Source: an uncultured Bacteroidales bacterium
Lineage (GTDB): Bacteria; Bacteroidota; Bacteroidia; Bacteroidales; Paludibacteraceae
DNA length: 16,396 bases
NCBI GenBank assembly: GCA_946619625.1
Contig: CAMOMF010000035.1
Location: 1 to 16,396 of the forward strand
Direction of reading: 5' to 3'
Shown: positions 6,269 through 15,480 of the stretch, piece by piece
Layout of the letters: the number at the start of each line of letters is the position of its first letter
How positions within the stretch are numbered: position 1 is the stretch's first letter
The notes under the pieces: model-generated
The model's input: only the letters and a program-made list of their open reading frames with translations
Databases searched by the model: none
What the model was told of the DNA's origin: nothing
Made by a program: the position numbers and the translations under genes

Positions 6269-7417
6269 GTGAGGAAACAACTATTAATAGCAGCGCTCAT
6301 CTGCAGCGCAGGATTGTTTGCGCAACAGCGTGTGGTGTCGCCGGAAGTACCAACCGACAGCACTATCACTTTCCGTCTGTATGCGCCTTACGCCAGGCAC
6401 GTAAAGGTGGAAAGCGATTGTTTTATGCCGGGGCAGAAGGATAACTCATGGTTCGGAGGACACACCCGCCAGCACGCCATGCACAAAGACTCTGCCGGTG
6501 TGTGGACACTCACCACCGACCCTGTCGTGCCCGAGGTGTACCAGTACCGCTTTGTCATTGATGGCAGGAAGATAGAGGACCCTGTTAACCCCGACTCCAC
6601 CTATGTAGTTCTGCATAAAGAGAGTGTCGTTGCCGTTGGAGGCAACCCTCAGGCTGACCTGTATGTCGAGCCAGAGGCGGATGTTCCCCGCGGACGTATT
6701 GACACGATCTATGTGTATAGCCCCGAACAAAATATCAATCGCAAGGTGCTCGTCTATGTGCCACCGGTTCGGCAGGATAGTTTCCCTGTACTGTACCTTT
6801 TCCATGGTATCAGCGGTGACGAGGCGACTTGGCTCGAGGTGGGACGCGTGCGGCAGATTATGGACAACATGTTGGCGCAAGGGCGCATGAAACCGATGAT
6901 TGTCGTCATGCCCGACTGCAACGTCCCCAACAAACTGGAACCCAAAAAGCGCACGAACATGTTGCGCAATATCTTCAATTTTCCGCAACTGCGCATGGGC
7001 GCGTTCGAGGACGCTTTCGTGCATATGCACAATAGTATATGCCAACAGTACCCCATTTCCGCCTTACAGGAGAACCACTTCGTGGCCGGACTATCCTCGG
7101 GTGCCATGCAGGCAGCGAATATCGCGCGTGACCGCCCTGAGGTTTTCGCCAAGGTGGGACTATTTTCCCCCGCCCGCATGAAAGAAGAGCAGTTCGAGAT
7201 TCACAAAAACGGCAAGGACGCATGTGTGCGCTGTGCGGACAAACAGCCGGTCTATTTCGTATGTATCGGCACACAGGACTATTTCTACTTGGACGGCAAG
7301 CGGTTGATCCGCCGTTTGGACAAAGCCGGACTGACCTGTATCGTCCATGAAACGGAGAGCGGTCACACTTGGCGTAGCTGGAGAGAGTACCTGGTAGCCT
7401 TTGTTGAAACGCTCTAA
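6269..7417 (+). CDS. Secreted CE1-type esterase with N-terminal CBM48-like domain
   Basis: The product is 382 aa from a GTG start at 6269, giving a signal peptide (MRKQLLIAALICSAGLFAQ); no in-frame ATG exists between the previous stop and this point. Residues about 25-120 form an E-set/CBM48-like domain (TITFRLYAPYARHVKV, EVYQYRFVIDG). Residues about 140-382 are an alpha/beta-hydrolase of the esterase D/CE1 type: oxyanion HG at 179-180, nucleophile S276 in GLSSG, acid D337 in IGTQD, and histidine H366 in SGHTW. Enzymes of this architecture include feruloyl and acetyl-xylan esterases that remove ester groups from plant polysaccharides. The precise substrate cannot be read here. It is the last gene of the operon, 19 nt after the PCMD gene, and is followed by terminators. 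Confidence 0.9.
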   Translation: MRKQLLIAALICSAGLFAQQRVVSPEVPTDSTITFRLYAPYARHVKVESDCFMPGQKDNSWFGGHTRQHAMHKDSAGVWTLTTDPVVPEVYQYRFVIDGRKIEDPVNPDSTYVVLHKESVVAVGGNPQADLYVEPEADVPRGRIDTIYVYSPEQNINRKVLVYVPPVRQDSFPVLYLFHGISGDEATWLEVGRVRQIMDNMLAQGRMKPMIVVMPDCNVPNKLEPKKRTNMLRNIFNFPQLRMGAFEDAFVHMHNSICQQYPISALQENHFVAGLSSGAMQAANIARDRPEVFAKVGLFSPARMKEEQFEIHKNGKDACVRCADKQPVYFVCIGTQDYFYLDGKRLIRRLDKAGLTCIVHETESGHTWRSWREYLVAFVETL

Positions 7418-7422
7418 AATCG

Positions 7423-7443
7423 CCGATTTCATCGGGAGTTTTT
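7423..7443 (+). terminator. Probable terminator of the plus-strand operon
   Basis: CCGAT (7423-7427) pairs with ATCGG (7431-7435) around TTC, and TTTTT follows at 7439-7443. It starts six bases after the esterase stop. The stem is only 5 bp, so it is weak alone; the second hairpin at 7475-7502 could back it up. Confidence 0.45.
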
Positions 7444-7474
7444 CCATTCTATTATACTCTACACAAGACAAATA

Positions 7475-7502
7475 AAAACCCCGCCCGAAAGGACGAGGTT
7501 TT
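7475..7502 (-). terminator. Terminator of the giant-protein operon
   Basis: Read on the minus strand, AAAACC-TCG-TCC pairs with GGG-CGGGGTTTT in a 12-position stem with a 4-base loop; the two non-Watson-Crick positions are G-U pairs. On the plus strand the same positions are C-A mismatches. The minus-strand tail continues TTTTTATT. It lies 20 nt below the stop at 7522. Confidence 0.8.
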
Positions 7503-7521
7503 CGTTTTGTATGCAGTTCAC

Positions 7522-10500
7522 TTATTCAACCTGAACACCGGTTGCAGTGAAGCACTTGCCATTATGACGGATGTAGAACATGCTGTTGCGGATGAACTTC
7601 TCCACCTTGTCACTCTTCACCTCTACCGGTTTCACCTCTTCGATGTTGGTAATAGGTCCAACCGGAGCCGGAGCCACTACAACCGGAACATAGGTCTCGA
7701 GGTTGGTGCCTTCGACAATCAGGTGCAGCTCGGTAGTACCCGGCATTTTGCCCGTGAAGGTGAACAATGCACCTCCGTTGGCGGCAATAGTGGCCGAAGT
7801 AGCCGAAACGGTAAAGAAGTCACCGGCGTTCTCCAGAATCATGGTCTTGCCCTCAGAAGCCATCTGCGGCAAAGCGTAGAACATGCGCTGGTAGTTTTCA
7901 CCTACCGTCAGTTTGATGGTGTCCACGCCGCCGAAGTTCTTCACCTCAGCCACCACATTGACGTTCTCGGAGTGAGGCGCCATCGGTACGCCTGCATAAC
8001 TGCGAACGGCACCGAAGTTGATGGTCAGAGGACTCTGGATGAAGTTGGCGTTCGGAGTGAACTTCACCTGACTGGCGAAATAAACGGAGTCACCCTTGAA
8101 ACGGGCTTCGTTGTTCAGCAGATGTATCTCACCCGGAATAACACTTGAGCCGTCGGTTACCACAATCATCGCGGTTGTCAGGTCCTCAGGCATCATATAG
8201 CGGTCGAAATCTATCGTCAGATAGTTTTCGTATGCGCTGATGTTCTGAACCTCAGGTGCGCTCATGCGTACAAGCGGCATGTTGACTTCCATTTGCGGAG
8301 GAGGCACAGGCAACCATTTGGTTTGAGTGGGCTCGTAGCCTTCCTTCGAGAAGCGAACCTGCCACAAGGCCATCGGCACATCCCATGCATAGCCGCCGGC
8401 TTCGTCGGTCAACAACGGGTTCTTCTGGTCGTAAGGCTCTGCATCCCATAGTACCGGCACGTCATTCTCGGACAGTTTCATGTACGCTGCGGCAGTGACA
8501 CCCTCCAGACGGTTGCTGGAAACAGCCTCATATACATAACCCGACGGGTCGGCAATAGCGCTTACAGACTTGCAGGTCTCGTATGGAACAGCCTTTGCGC
8601 CTACATAGTAAACCAGATCTACGCGGATAGGTATCTTATAGGTCTCGGTGTACTTGGTGGCAACCCATTGCTGATTGCCCGAGTTCTGCGCCTTGATGAT
8701 AGTGCGAGAACCGTCCTGACCAATCACGACGAATTCTACACTGTCCACCTGGCCTACAATAGTAGTACGGAAGGTGAAATCAGCGCTAAGGTAGTAATAG
8801 TAATAACTCTCGTTGGTCGTGCAGTTCTCCAGATTCCAAACGATATTCATGTTCCTCTTGTACCACCTGTTGTAGTGCGTCATCTGAATCTCTGTCGGAC
8901 AAGCAAACTCAGCATCGTAGAACACGCTGCACGTATCACTCATGAGACCACTGATGATGTTTGTCGATGCCTCGGCATGAAGAACCATCAAGCGGCTCTC
9001 ATTGGCCGTAAATGCGCACTGGATATTGTATTTGCCCAACGCGTTGGCTGTGCCCTGACCGATGGCTTCGTTCTCAGCAGTCTTGATGGTCACGGCTGCG
9101 CCAGCAGGAGCAAAACCGGTTACGTTCACTCTCTTGTCAACGATATAATGCGGAGCCTGAATGGTTATCGCCTTGGCGGTGAAGAATGTGTTGCTCAGCG
9201 GCTGTGTCTTAGGCTGGCTGAGGTAGTTGAACTCGACAGCCGCCGAAGGATAGTAGTCGCCCTCGGCAATCGGGGTTACGCAGAAGCGCAGAGCCGAAGC
9301 ATTCACGTTAGCCAGGTTAACCAAACCTGCACCTACACGCAGTTGGTTGTTCTGCAGGGTATAGCTGACAGCGTTGTTGCCAACCATCACCGAGTTCTCA
9401 ACAAGCAGTACATTGTCCGGCAGGTCGATTACGTAGAACAGGTTAGAGATGTCACCCAGATATTCCTCCAGGAAGTCCACCTCAGCCGTCAGAACAATCT
9501 GACCGGCTACCATCACCTCCGTCTTATTGGCGTAGAAGCGAGCGTTCGTACCCAGGAAATTGGTGATTTGCGGCTCAGCGGGGATAGTCTGCAGTGCCAC
9601 ATTCGTCACCTGGTCAGCCACGATGCAGAAATCTTCTGCCAGGTAGTCTGTACCTTCGGTCAAACCCATCTGGGTGTACAGATCCAGGCGCGAGAGCGTA
9701 CTGTACTGGCCTTCACGCATCAGCACGATAGTGTAGCATCCCACAGGCAGTCCCTGCATGGCGAACACGCCGCCCAGATTCATCTGCTCCAGCAAACTCT
9801 TGCCCAGCAGGGTTCCTTCGCTATCGTAGAACAAACCAACGATATTATCCACCTCACCGGCAATGGTCACCACGATAGAACCGGTCTCTACACGAATGGT
9901 GTCCTGACCGCCTACAGGCTTTTTCTCCAATTGCAGCCACAGGCCGTTATGGCCAAGTGAGTTCACCGTGAAAGTGTCCATCGGCAGGATGTATGTTGCC
10001 AACTCACCCAGCGGTGTTACATTCACCTTGGTGTTGTACTGCATCGGCAGCATCGGCGACAGACTACCCGTTCCGAGCACTTGGTCGGCGGCCGTGTTAA
10101 ACCACGTAATCAGGCATTGGCCGGTCACTTCTGCCGTGTCCACAAACACGCGGGCAGGAATAGTGCCCAGCGGGGCTGCGTTGGTCAACGAGATAGCCGT
10201 ATCTGCATTCAGTGCAAAAGTCTGCTCGTCCATTATGAAGCCCAGGGGCGAGAACATGGCTACATGGTAGCTTGTGCCCTTCTCCAGGTTCACCAGGTCG
10301 TAGCGGGTTTGGCTGGAGTACAGCTGTACCGACATCGTGTCCGTGCCACCTACCTGATTAATTTTCAGGTACATGTCGTCCATAATCATCTGAGGATAAA
10401 CAGCCACATTAGCCGTTGAGCTGATAGCTTCAGCCACGATGTTCGGGAAAATGCCTGCCCAAGTCGTATCGCTCTGATAAGCCGTCAACATCGCTCCGGG

Positions 10501-11364
10501 CACGTGCAGTGTTACCACGGCAGCCTCGCTGGTCGTGTCGTAAGGATTATTGAACACGAACGAGTTGCTGCTAATCTGCGGAACCTCTTGGGTATAGCAG
10601 TACACATCTCGCATGTTGTTTAGGTTGATGAAAGCATTCTCCGCAATAGAGGCGATGTTTCCTCCCAGCATAATGGTCTGAATCGAATCGGTGTACGCAA
10701 CGAGATACCCGGGCACTTCGTTGTTATAGAAGTTCATTTGTGCCAAATCCAGTGCCTTCGCATTGGTGTTCATCAACAGTTCGTTGACATACCATGTGTC
10801 TTCCACAAATCCTTGAAGGATAACGGTCTCCACAGGGTTGGTGTTTTGGCCCTGATCCATATGCTGATGCTCCTTGGCATGACTCGGCAGGTTGTACCTG
10901 TCGCTCAGCGCATAGTAGTTCTCCATCATATTTCCGCCCTGCGGATTATAGACGGTCAGCGTGGCTGTTTCCTGGTCATACGAACCCATCGGCAGGTAGC
11001 CCGGGTTGCGCGGACTATAACGGTAATTGGCGGTGAAATAGTAATCACCAGCGGCAGAAATCTGTATCATCTCATACGGATACGTGCTTATCTCTGTGCC
11101 ATTACCATCTGTCCAATTGACAAATGCCCAATTCTCCTCCGCACCGGCCTTCAACATGATTTGAACAGGCTGTTGGCCTATTATCTTGATAGGGATAATA
11201 GAATCGGTTATGTCATATCCCTCTGTCTGATTGTACGCCGACACGTAGGCATTAGCCATGCCGGGCGTTGACGACAGATGAACATACGCAAATTGAGCCA
11301 TCGAAGGAGCTGCCAACAGGAGCGAAAGAGCAACAAGTAGTTGCTTAAAAAGTTTCGTCTTCAT
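7522..11364 (-). CDS. Giant secreted multidomain surface protein (1280 aa)
   Basis: The product is 1280 aa. Residues 1-23 are a signal peptide (LLVALSLLLAAPSMAQ). Residues about 60-115 resemble an InlB-B/Flg_new repeat. Residues about 205-312 look like the end of a BspA-type leucine-rich repeat region (IASIAENAFINLNNM, then VTLHVPGAMLTAYQ). Residues about 600-735 form a beta-sandwich region and about 745-815 an Ig-like segment (VNVTGFAPAGAAVTI). Residues about 938-1065 hold a distinctive module (SGYVYEAVSSNRLEGV, WDAEPYDQKNP, WLPVPPPQMEVN) that I recall from surface proteins of Firmicutes. The last 28 residues (KFIRNSMFYIRHNGK onward) resemble a short type IX sorting signal. It begins 1 nt after the stop of the upstream 1352-aa gene, so translation is probably coupled. 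Function is unknown; adhesion or surface-layer roles are inference. Confidence 0.85.
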   Translation of the reverse strand: MKTKLFKQLLVALSLLLAAPSMAQFAYVHLSSTPGMANAYVSAYNQTEGYDITDSIIPIKIIGQQPVQIMLKAGAEENWAFVNWTDGNGTEISTYPYEMIQISAAGDYYFTANYRYSPRNPGYLPMGSYDQETATLTVYNPQGGNMMENYYALSDRYNLPSHAKEHQHMDQGQNTNPVETVILQGFVEDTWYVNELLMNTNAKALDLAQMNFYNNEVPGYLVAYTDSIQTIMLGGNIASIAENAFINLNNMRDVYCYTQEVPQISSNSFVFNNPYDTTSEAAVVTLHVPGAMLTAYQSDTTWAGIFPNIVAEAISSTANVAVYPQMIMDDMYLKINQVGGTDTMSVQLYSSQTRYDLVNLEKGTSYHVAMFSPLGFIMDEQTFALNADTAISLTNAAPLGTIPARVFVDTAEVTGQCLITWFNTAADQVLGTGSLSPMLPMQYNTKVNVTPLGELATYILPMDTFTVNSLGHNGLWLQLEKKPVGGQDTIRVETGSIVVTIAGEVDNIVGLFYDSEGTLLGKSLLEQMNLGGVFAMQGLPVGCYTIVLMREGQYSTLSRLDLYTQMGLTEGTDYLAEDFCIVADQVTNVALQTIPAEPQITNFLGTNARFYANKTEVMVAGQIVLTAEVDFLEEYLGDISNLFYVIDLPDNVLLVENSVMVGNNAVSYTLQNNQLRVGAGLVNLANVNASALRFCVTPIAEGDYYPSAAVEFNYLSQPKTQPLSNTFFTAKAITIQAPHYIVDKRVNVTGFAPAGAAVTIKTAENEAIGQGTANALGKYNIQCAFTANESRLMVLHAEASTNIISGLMSDTCSVFYDAEFACPTEIQMTHYNRWYKRNMNIVWNLENCTTNESYYYYYLSADFTFRTTIVGQVDSVEFVVIGQDGSRTIIKAQNSGNQQWVATKYTETYKIPIRVDLVYYVGAKAVPYETCKSVSAIADPSGYVYEAVSSNRLEGVTAAAYMKLSENDVPVLWDAEPYDQKNPLLTDEAGGYAWDVPMALWQVRFSKEGYEPTQTKWLPVPPPQMEVNMPLVRMSAPEVQNISAYENYLTIDFDRYMMPEDLTTAMIVVTDGSSVIPGEIHLLNNEARFKGDSVYFASQVKFTPNANFIQSPLTINFGAVRSYAGVPMAPHSENVNVVAEVKNFGGVDTIKLTVGENYQRMFYALPQMASEGKTMILENAGDFFTVSATSATIAANGGALFTFTGKMPGTTELHLIVEGTNLETYVPVVVAPAPVGPITNIEEVKPVEVKSDKVEKFIRNSMFYIRHNGKCFTATGVQVE

Positions 11365-11365
11365 A

Positions 11366-14300
11366 TTAGTGCTTATTTCCTAAAACGTCAAACTTATCCG
11401 AGCCGCGCAGGATATATACGTGCCCGTTTTCAATCACTTTCTTCACGCCGTCTTTGCTCAGACCGGAGATGAAGTTCTCAAGAGCAGTAGCATCACCTGT
11501 GAGGCCAATGATGAATCGTTGGCTGTTCTCGCCCGGTGTGCCGTAGAAAGTATAGTTGCCTGTCGAGAGGTTGGTCATCACGCTGGTCTCTGTATCATAC
11601 AGGTTCACGTTCAGGCCACGCGTCTCAGGCAGAGAGATGGTGCAGTCGCCGCTCTCCATTAGGCGTATACCCATGTACACGATACCATCGTTCCACGGAC
11701 GCTCCAGGATAGACTGCTTAACGCCACTCTGCTCTGCATATAGCTGTGCTGCCATCGAGCCCGGCGCAAACATCTTCAGAGCATCTACGCCTACCTCATA
11801 ACTCATCGAAGCAGCATCATTCAGAACTACGCGCGCGTGGTCCTTATTATTATTCTGCTCCAGATAGAAGTTCAGCAATGTACGAGTCTCGCGTGCAGGA
11901 GCACCGATGTACTCACCTTCGTTGTTCCAAGGATCTACATACTCAACACCCTCAGCCTCAGCGGTGTGCTGCTTGCCGTCCAACGGCATACGCAGTGCGG
12001 TCTCTCCGGGAGCTGCCTGGTAGAAGAAGGCCTCGTGCGGTTGCAGTACGTAGTAATCGTCTTGCAACGAGAACGACATGTAGTATTCCATACCGTCAGC
12101 GTGGCTGCTGTAGATGGTGATAACACCTTGGTTGCTGATCTTACGCGTGTCGTAGAAGCACGGATACGGGTTGGTCAGCAGGTTCCAGTTAGCGTTCCAC
12201 GGCTGCTCGGCAGGAGTCTGCTGCAATGCCAGCGAGCGCTGTGCAGGACTGAGAATCTCCTGCTTGGCGGCATCCTCAATAGGACGGAACACCATCGTAG
12301 TAGGTACTCTGTTCTCGTTGATGGTCTGAACGATGAAGCCCTCGCCTGCATGCAGGGTGTCGGTAGGCTCTACGTCAACCCATACGTCGTTGTAGTTGCC
12401 GGCTGCTTGCTGTGCCGCGTCGAAACGACGGATGCAGTACATGCTGTTGCCTACAGCGATGTCGCTCACTTTCTGGTTGAACGGCAGGCCCATAAACGTC
12501 CAGCACTCGGCTTTCATCTCTTCACGAAGTTCGATGGTGTCTGCACTCATCTGACCCTCGTTCAGCAGAGTCGTGTTCACGCCCGTGTGGTTAGGACTGA
12601 AGTAGCGCCAGCCCTGTTCTACCCAATCGCGGAACACAAAGAACGGCGACTTCGAACCGATAAAGTCTTTCTTCACGAACTTGCTCATGTTCAGCGTTGC
12701 ATCGATAGGCATGCTTACGTGTGCGCAGTACTCTTCATCGAACTTGCTGTAATCCAATACCATCGACGGTCTTTCGGGCAGTTCGCTGATGGCAGCGGCG
12801 TCCAATGTCAGGTAGGTATGAGCCACGATGTCATAGCCTGTCTCATGCTCTTCGTAAGCGTAACCGTATGCCACGTACAGGTTCTTGATTTCTGTGGTCA
12901 ACGGTTCAACCAGAATGCTCGAAGGATTCTCAATAGGCAACACGTATGTCGTGTTAGCTACGACTTTTTGTGTGCTGTACCAGCCCGCAAACGGATTGCC
13001 ATTTACTACCACATCAGCAGGCAGGTTACAGATAACCTTGGTTATTGCTGAGTAGTGGTTGAATGCTTCGTCGCCGATATAACGAAGCGAGCCCGGCAAT
13101 ACGAGCGAATCCATCGAATTATTATAGCCGAACACATTCGATCCAAGCGAATCCAGCGAACCTAACTCTAAGGTAGTAAACGTGAAGTCGTGGAAGGTAT
13201 TATTACCCAGACGGCTTACCCCCGGCTCTACCTTGAAATGTTTCGGCATGGCGTTAGCGGCTCTATGATTCTTGATCTCCGTGAACCAGGTGGGGTAGTA
13301 GCTGTAATCACTCGTGCTACCCGAACCCGAAACAATCAGACTGTCTCCTTTCAGGGTGATTATCACGTTCCGGTCGTTCCAGGTGACAGGACCGTTAATC
13401 CAGTCGGTTACCTTGCCGTGAAGCACTACCTTCACGACGCGGCTCGAGCCGTTGACTTCCATAACCAGCGTATCTGTGAAGTAGCCGGCCTGATCGTTGA
13501 GCAGGTAGAAGTAAGCGGGACGCCACTCATCCACACCTGTCCAGTCGTTATGTATCGGAGTAAGAATCTGCGATGTGGAAAGCCATGCAGAATCGAACTC
13601 TGTCGGACGGGAGCTGCCTCCATATGCTGCTTCATAGTCAAACAGACGGAAACGCGAGCCGTCGGTCAAATGCATGCGGATAGTGTCCACGTTTTCGGGG
13701 TGGAGATAGACGTAATTGACGCAATTCTGCCAGAACGCATCCTTCTCCACTTGTACCGTCAAAGCGGTGTCATATACGTTGACCATCGGCAACGTGTTGT
13801 CAATCACTTCTGCGGTGATATCCACCGTTACGGGGTCAGTCTCCACAGAGCCATATATCGTGAAGAGCAACGTGGTTTGATACATACCGGGGTCGGTACC
13901 GTTGAAGTACACGCCTACGTAGTTGGAGCGCATCCAGTCATGGGTGCCTTCTACCTTAACTTGCGTGGTCAAGGCTTCCGGAGTAACGGTGCTGTAGTTG
14001 CTTGGCCAAAGCTTGAAGTTCACCGTGTCGGACGTGGTGATAAGTATCGAATCCACGTTGTTGTAGGTGAAATACATGCGCTTTTGGCGAACACGCGCGC
14101 CGGGAGTGGTGTTCAACAGATTCGTCCAAAGGAACGAATAATGGGTCTCCGAGCTCTCGTTGATGTTCAGTTCGGGCTGAATCACCGGACGCTCCGTCGC
14201 GTTACCCAGAAGGATTACGCGCTGAGGCGCTACAGTCGGATCCGAAGTGGTGAAAGTCAACGTATCCACATACGTGCCCGGGGTGGTAACATGGAAAGCA

Positions 14301-15424
14301 ATGTCGTAGTTCAGCGTCACATTACCGCCGCCCAGATTGTTCTTGGTTATCGAGGCTGTAGTAGTGGAGTAGCCTTCCGGCGAAGCTTCCAACAGCATAA
14401 ACGCGCCGGCGTTGGATAGGGTAGCCGTCACATCGTACAGGCCCTGAGTATATACTTCCAGCACTTCGCTTGCCGTCATGATTCTTGGGTCGGCATAACC
14501 GCTCATCTGCACTGCCTGCGTAGGAACAAAGATATACTTGTCCACCACGGGCTGGCCGGAAACAACCGTGCCTTGCAGATACACGATGACAGGCATCATG
14601 CCATCACCGCCCAGATAAAGCGTATCCGTGAAAACACCCGCTTCACTTGAGGTGAAAGCCACATCGATGTTGAATGTGGGATAAGAAGGATTGACGCTGA
14701 AGGTCATGTCCTGATAGTACTGTCTGGAGACACCGCCATCACCGGTCGCGAACTCCACTACGATGGAGAAATGGTCGCCGTTGGCGATATGAGCATATAC
14801 TTCGCTCAAGTTGTTGACCGTGATATTGACGCTGCCGGTGCCTTCTACTGAGAATGCCTCACCTGAAGCCTGCAAATCAACTTTGATCTCCGGTGAACCG
14901 TTCACGTAGATAGATGGCGACAAAGTGTCCACCGGAACAATGTCGCCGGATGATGACATGGTGGCCATTACATCCACGAACATCTGCGTACCATCGCTGG
15001 CAGTCAATGTCAGGATGTCAGAGTACGTCCCTACCTGCGTCGCACGAAGCGCAACAGTGAACCCAAAGATGGGTGTGGCGGGACTGTCGAACACATACGT
15101 GTACGAGGGATAAATAGTGATTTCCGTCGAGCCCTCAGAGGTTGAGTTCGTGTCGATGAAACCAAAGGGAGAACCCTCGGGGAAAGTAGCAGTAACATTA
15201 GTGGCTCCGTAAGCAAAGCCGACCACATTTCCACACGCATACCCAATCCCCAAGTAAGAACTGATGGTTCCTTGCATCACGATGGGAACTGTAGAAGTCA
15301 GCTCGAAAACGACGGGATCGCTTCCGCCTCCACTCGCGCCAGTTCCACCTGTGCCTGCTTGACCATAACTAAAGACAGTCATTGATGCTGCCAATAGTAA
15401 AACAAGTAGTTTGAGATGTTTCAT
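11366..15424 (-). CDS. Giant secreted multidomain surface protein (1352 aa)
   Basis: The product is 1352 aa. Residues 1-21 are a signal peptide, followed by a Gly/Ser-rich linker (GTGGTGASGGGS). Residues about 40-672 contain five Ig-like repeats of about 130 aa. Each ends in a pattern G-x-[YF]-x-[DT]-x-L followed by V-x-L-x-G: GTYSDILTL (132), GVFTDTLYL (263), GTYVDTLTF (383), GMYQTTLLF (513) and GYFTDTLVM (647). Residues about 675-830 are a BspA-type leucine-rich segment (FTTLELGSLDSLGSNVFG, LRYIGDEAF). Residues about 840-1310 are a long beta-rich region with WNANWNLLTNPYPCF, of a kind common in Bacteroidales surface proteins. The C-terminus (KKVIENGHVYILRGSDKFD) resembles a type IX secretion sorting signal. 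It is the first gene of a two-gene operon. Ligand and role are unknown. Confidence 0.85.
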   Translation of the reverse strand: MKHLKLLVLLLAASMTVFSYGQAGTGGTGASGGGSDPVVFELTSTVPIVMQGTISSYLGIGYACGNVVGFAYGATNVTATFPEGSPFGFIDTNSTSEGSTEITIYPSYTYVFDSPATPIFGFTVALRATQVGTYSDILTLTASDGTQMFVDVMATMSSSGDIVPVDTLSPSIYVNGSPEIKVDLQASGEAFSVEGTGSVNITVNNLSEVYAHIANGDHFSIVVEFATGDGGVSRQYYQDMTFSVNPSYPTFNIDVAFTSSEAGVFTDTLYLGGDGMMPVIVYLQGTVVSGQPVVDKYIFVPTQAVQMSGYADPRIMTASEVLEVYTQGLYDVTATLSNAGAFMLLEASPEGYSTTTASITKNNLGGGNVTLNYDIAFHVTTPGTYVDTLTFTTSDPTVAPQRVILLGNATERPVIQPELNINESSETHYSFLWTNLLNTTPGARVRQKRMYFTYNNVDSILITTSDTVNFKLWPSNYSTVTPEALTTQVKVEGTHDWMRSNYVGVYFNGTDPGMYQTTLLFTIYGSVETDPVTVDITAEVIDNTLPMVNVYDTALTVQVEKDAFWQNCVNYVYLHPENVDTIRMHLTDGSRFRLFDYEAAYGGSSRPTEFDSAWLSTSQILTPIHNDWTGVDEWRPAYFYLLNDQAGYFTDTLVMEVNGSSRVVKVVLHGKVTDWINGPVTWNDRNVIITLKGDSLIVSGSGSTSDYSYYPTWFTEIKNHRAANAMPKHFKVEPGVSRLGNNTFHDFTFTTLELGSLDSLGSNVFGYNNSMDSLVLPGSLRYIGDEAFNHYSAITKVICNLPADVVVNGNPFAGWYSTQKVVANTTYVLPIENPSSILVEPLTTEIKNLYVAYGYAYEEHETGYDIVAHTYLTLDAAAISELPERPSMVLDYSKFDEEYCAHVSMPIDATLNMSKFVKKDFIGSKSPFFVFRDWVEQGWRYFSPNHTGVNTTLLNEGQMSADTIELREEMKAECWTFMGLPFNQKVSDIAVGNSMYCIRRFDAAQQAAGNYNDVWVDVEPTDTLHAGEGFIVQTINENRVPTTMVFRPIEDAAKQEILSPAQRSLALQQTPAEQPWNANWNLLTNPYPCFYDTRKISNQGVITIYSSHADGMEYYMSFSLQDDYYVLQPHEAFFYQAAPGETALRMPLDGKQHTAEAEGVEYVDPWNNEGEYIGAPARETRTLLNFYLEQNNNKDHARVVLNDAASMSYEVGVDALKMFAPGSMAAQLYAEQSGVKQSILERPWNDGIVYMGIRLMESGDCTISLPETRGLNVNLYDTETSVMTNLSTGNYTFYGTPGENSQRFIIGLTGDATALENFISGLSKDGVKKVIENGHVYILRGSDKFDVLGNKH

Positions 15425-15458
15425 GATGTTTGATAATTTATAGTTATTATTAGCATGC

Positions 15459-15480
15459 TGTTTTCACTACGTTGAAAACA
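15459..15480. repeat. 8-bp inverted repeat in the leader of the giant-protein operon
   Basis: TGTTTTCA (15459-15466) and TGAAAACA (15473-15480) are perfect inverted arms around CTACGT, 35-56 nt above the start codon. It could be an operator or an RNA hairpin in the leader. A weak TAACATTG promoter-like box adjoins it at 15485-15492 on the minus strand, but no TTTG lies at the proper distance, so no promoter is called. Confidence 0.5.

Noticed and set aside
7475..7502. Hairpin as terminator for the plus-strand esterase operon
   Set aside because: On the plus strand the stem has two C-A mismatches that become G-U pairs on the minus strand, so it mainly serves the minus-strand operon; a secondary role for the plus strand is not excluded.
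8668..9960. Long open frame of 430 codons on the plus strand opposite the 1280-aa gene
   Set aside because: It lies fully antisense to a gene with a signal peptide and recognisable domains, and its His/Val/Arg-rich translation is typical of a shadow frame.
11837..13051. Open frame of 404 codons on the plus strand opposite the 1352-aa gene
   Set aside because: Antisense shadow with no promoter, no domain and Val/Arg/Cys-rich composition.
13190..14419. Open frame of 409 codons on the plus strand opposite the 1352-aa gene
   Set aside because: Same reasoning; the minus-strand frame contains the regular Ig-like repeats.
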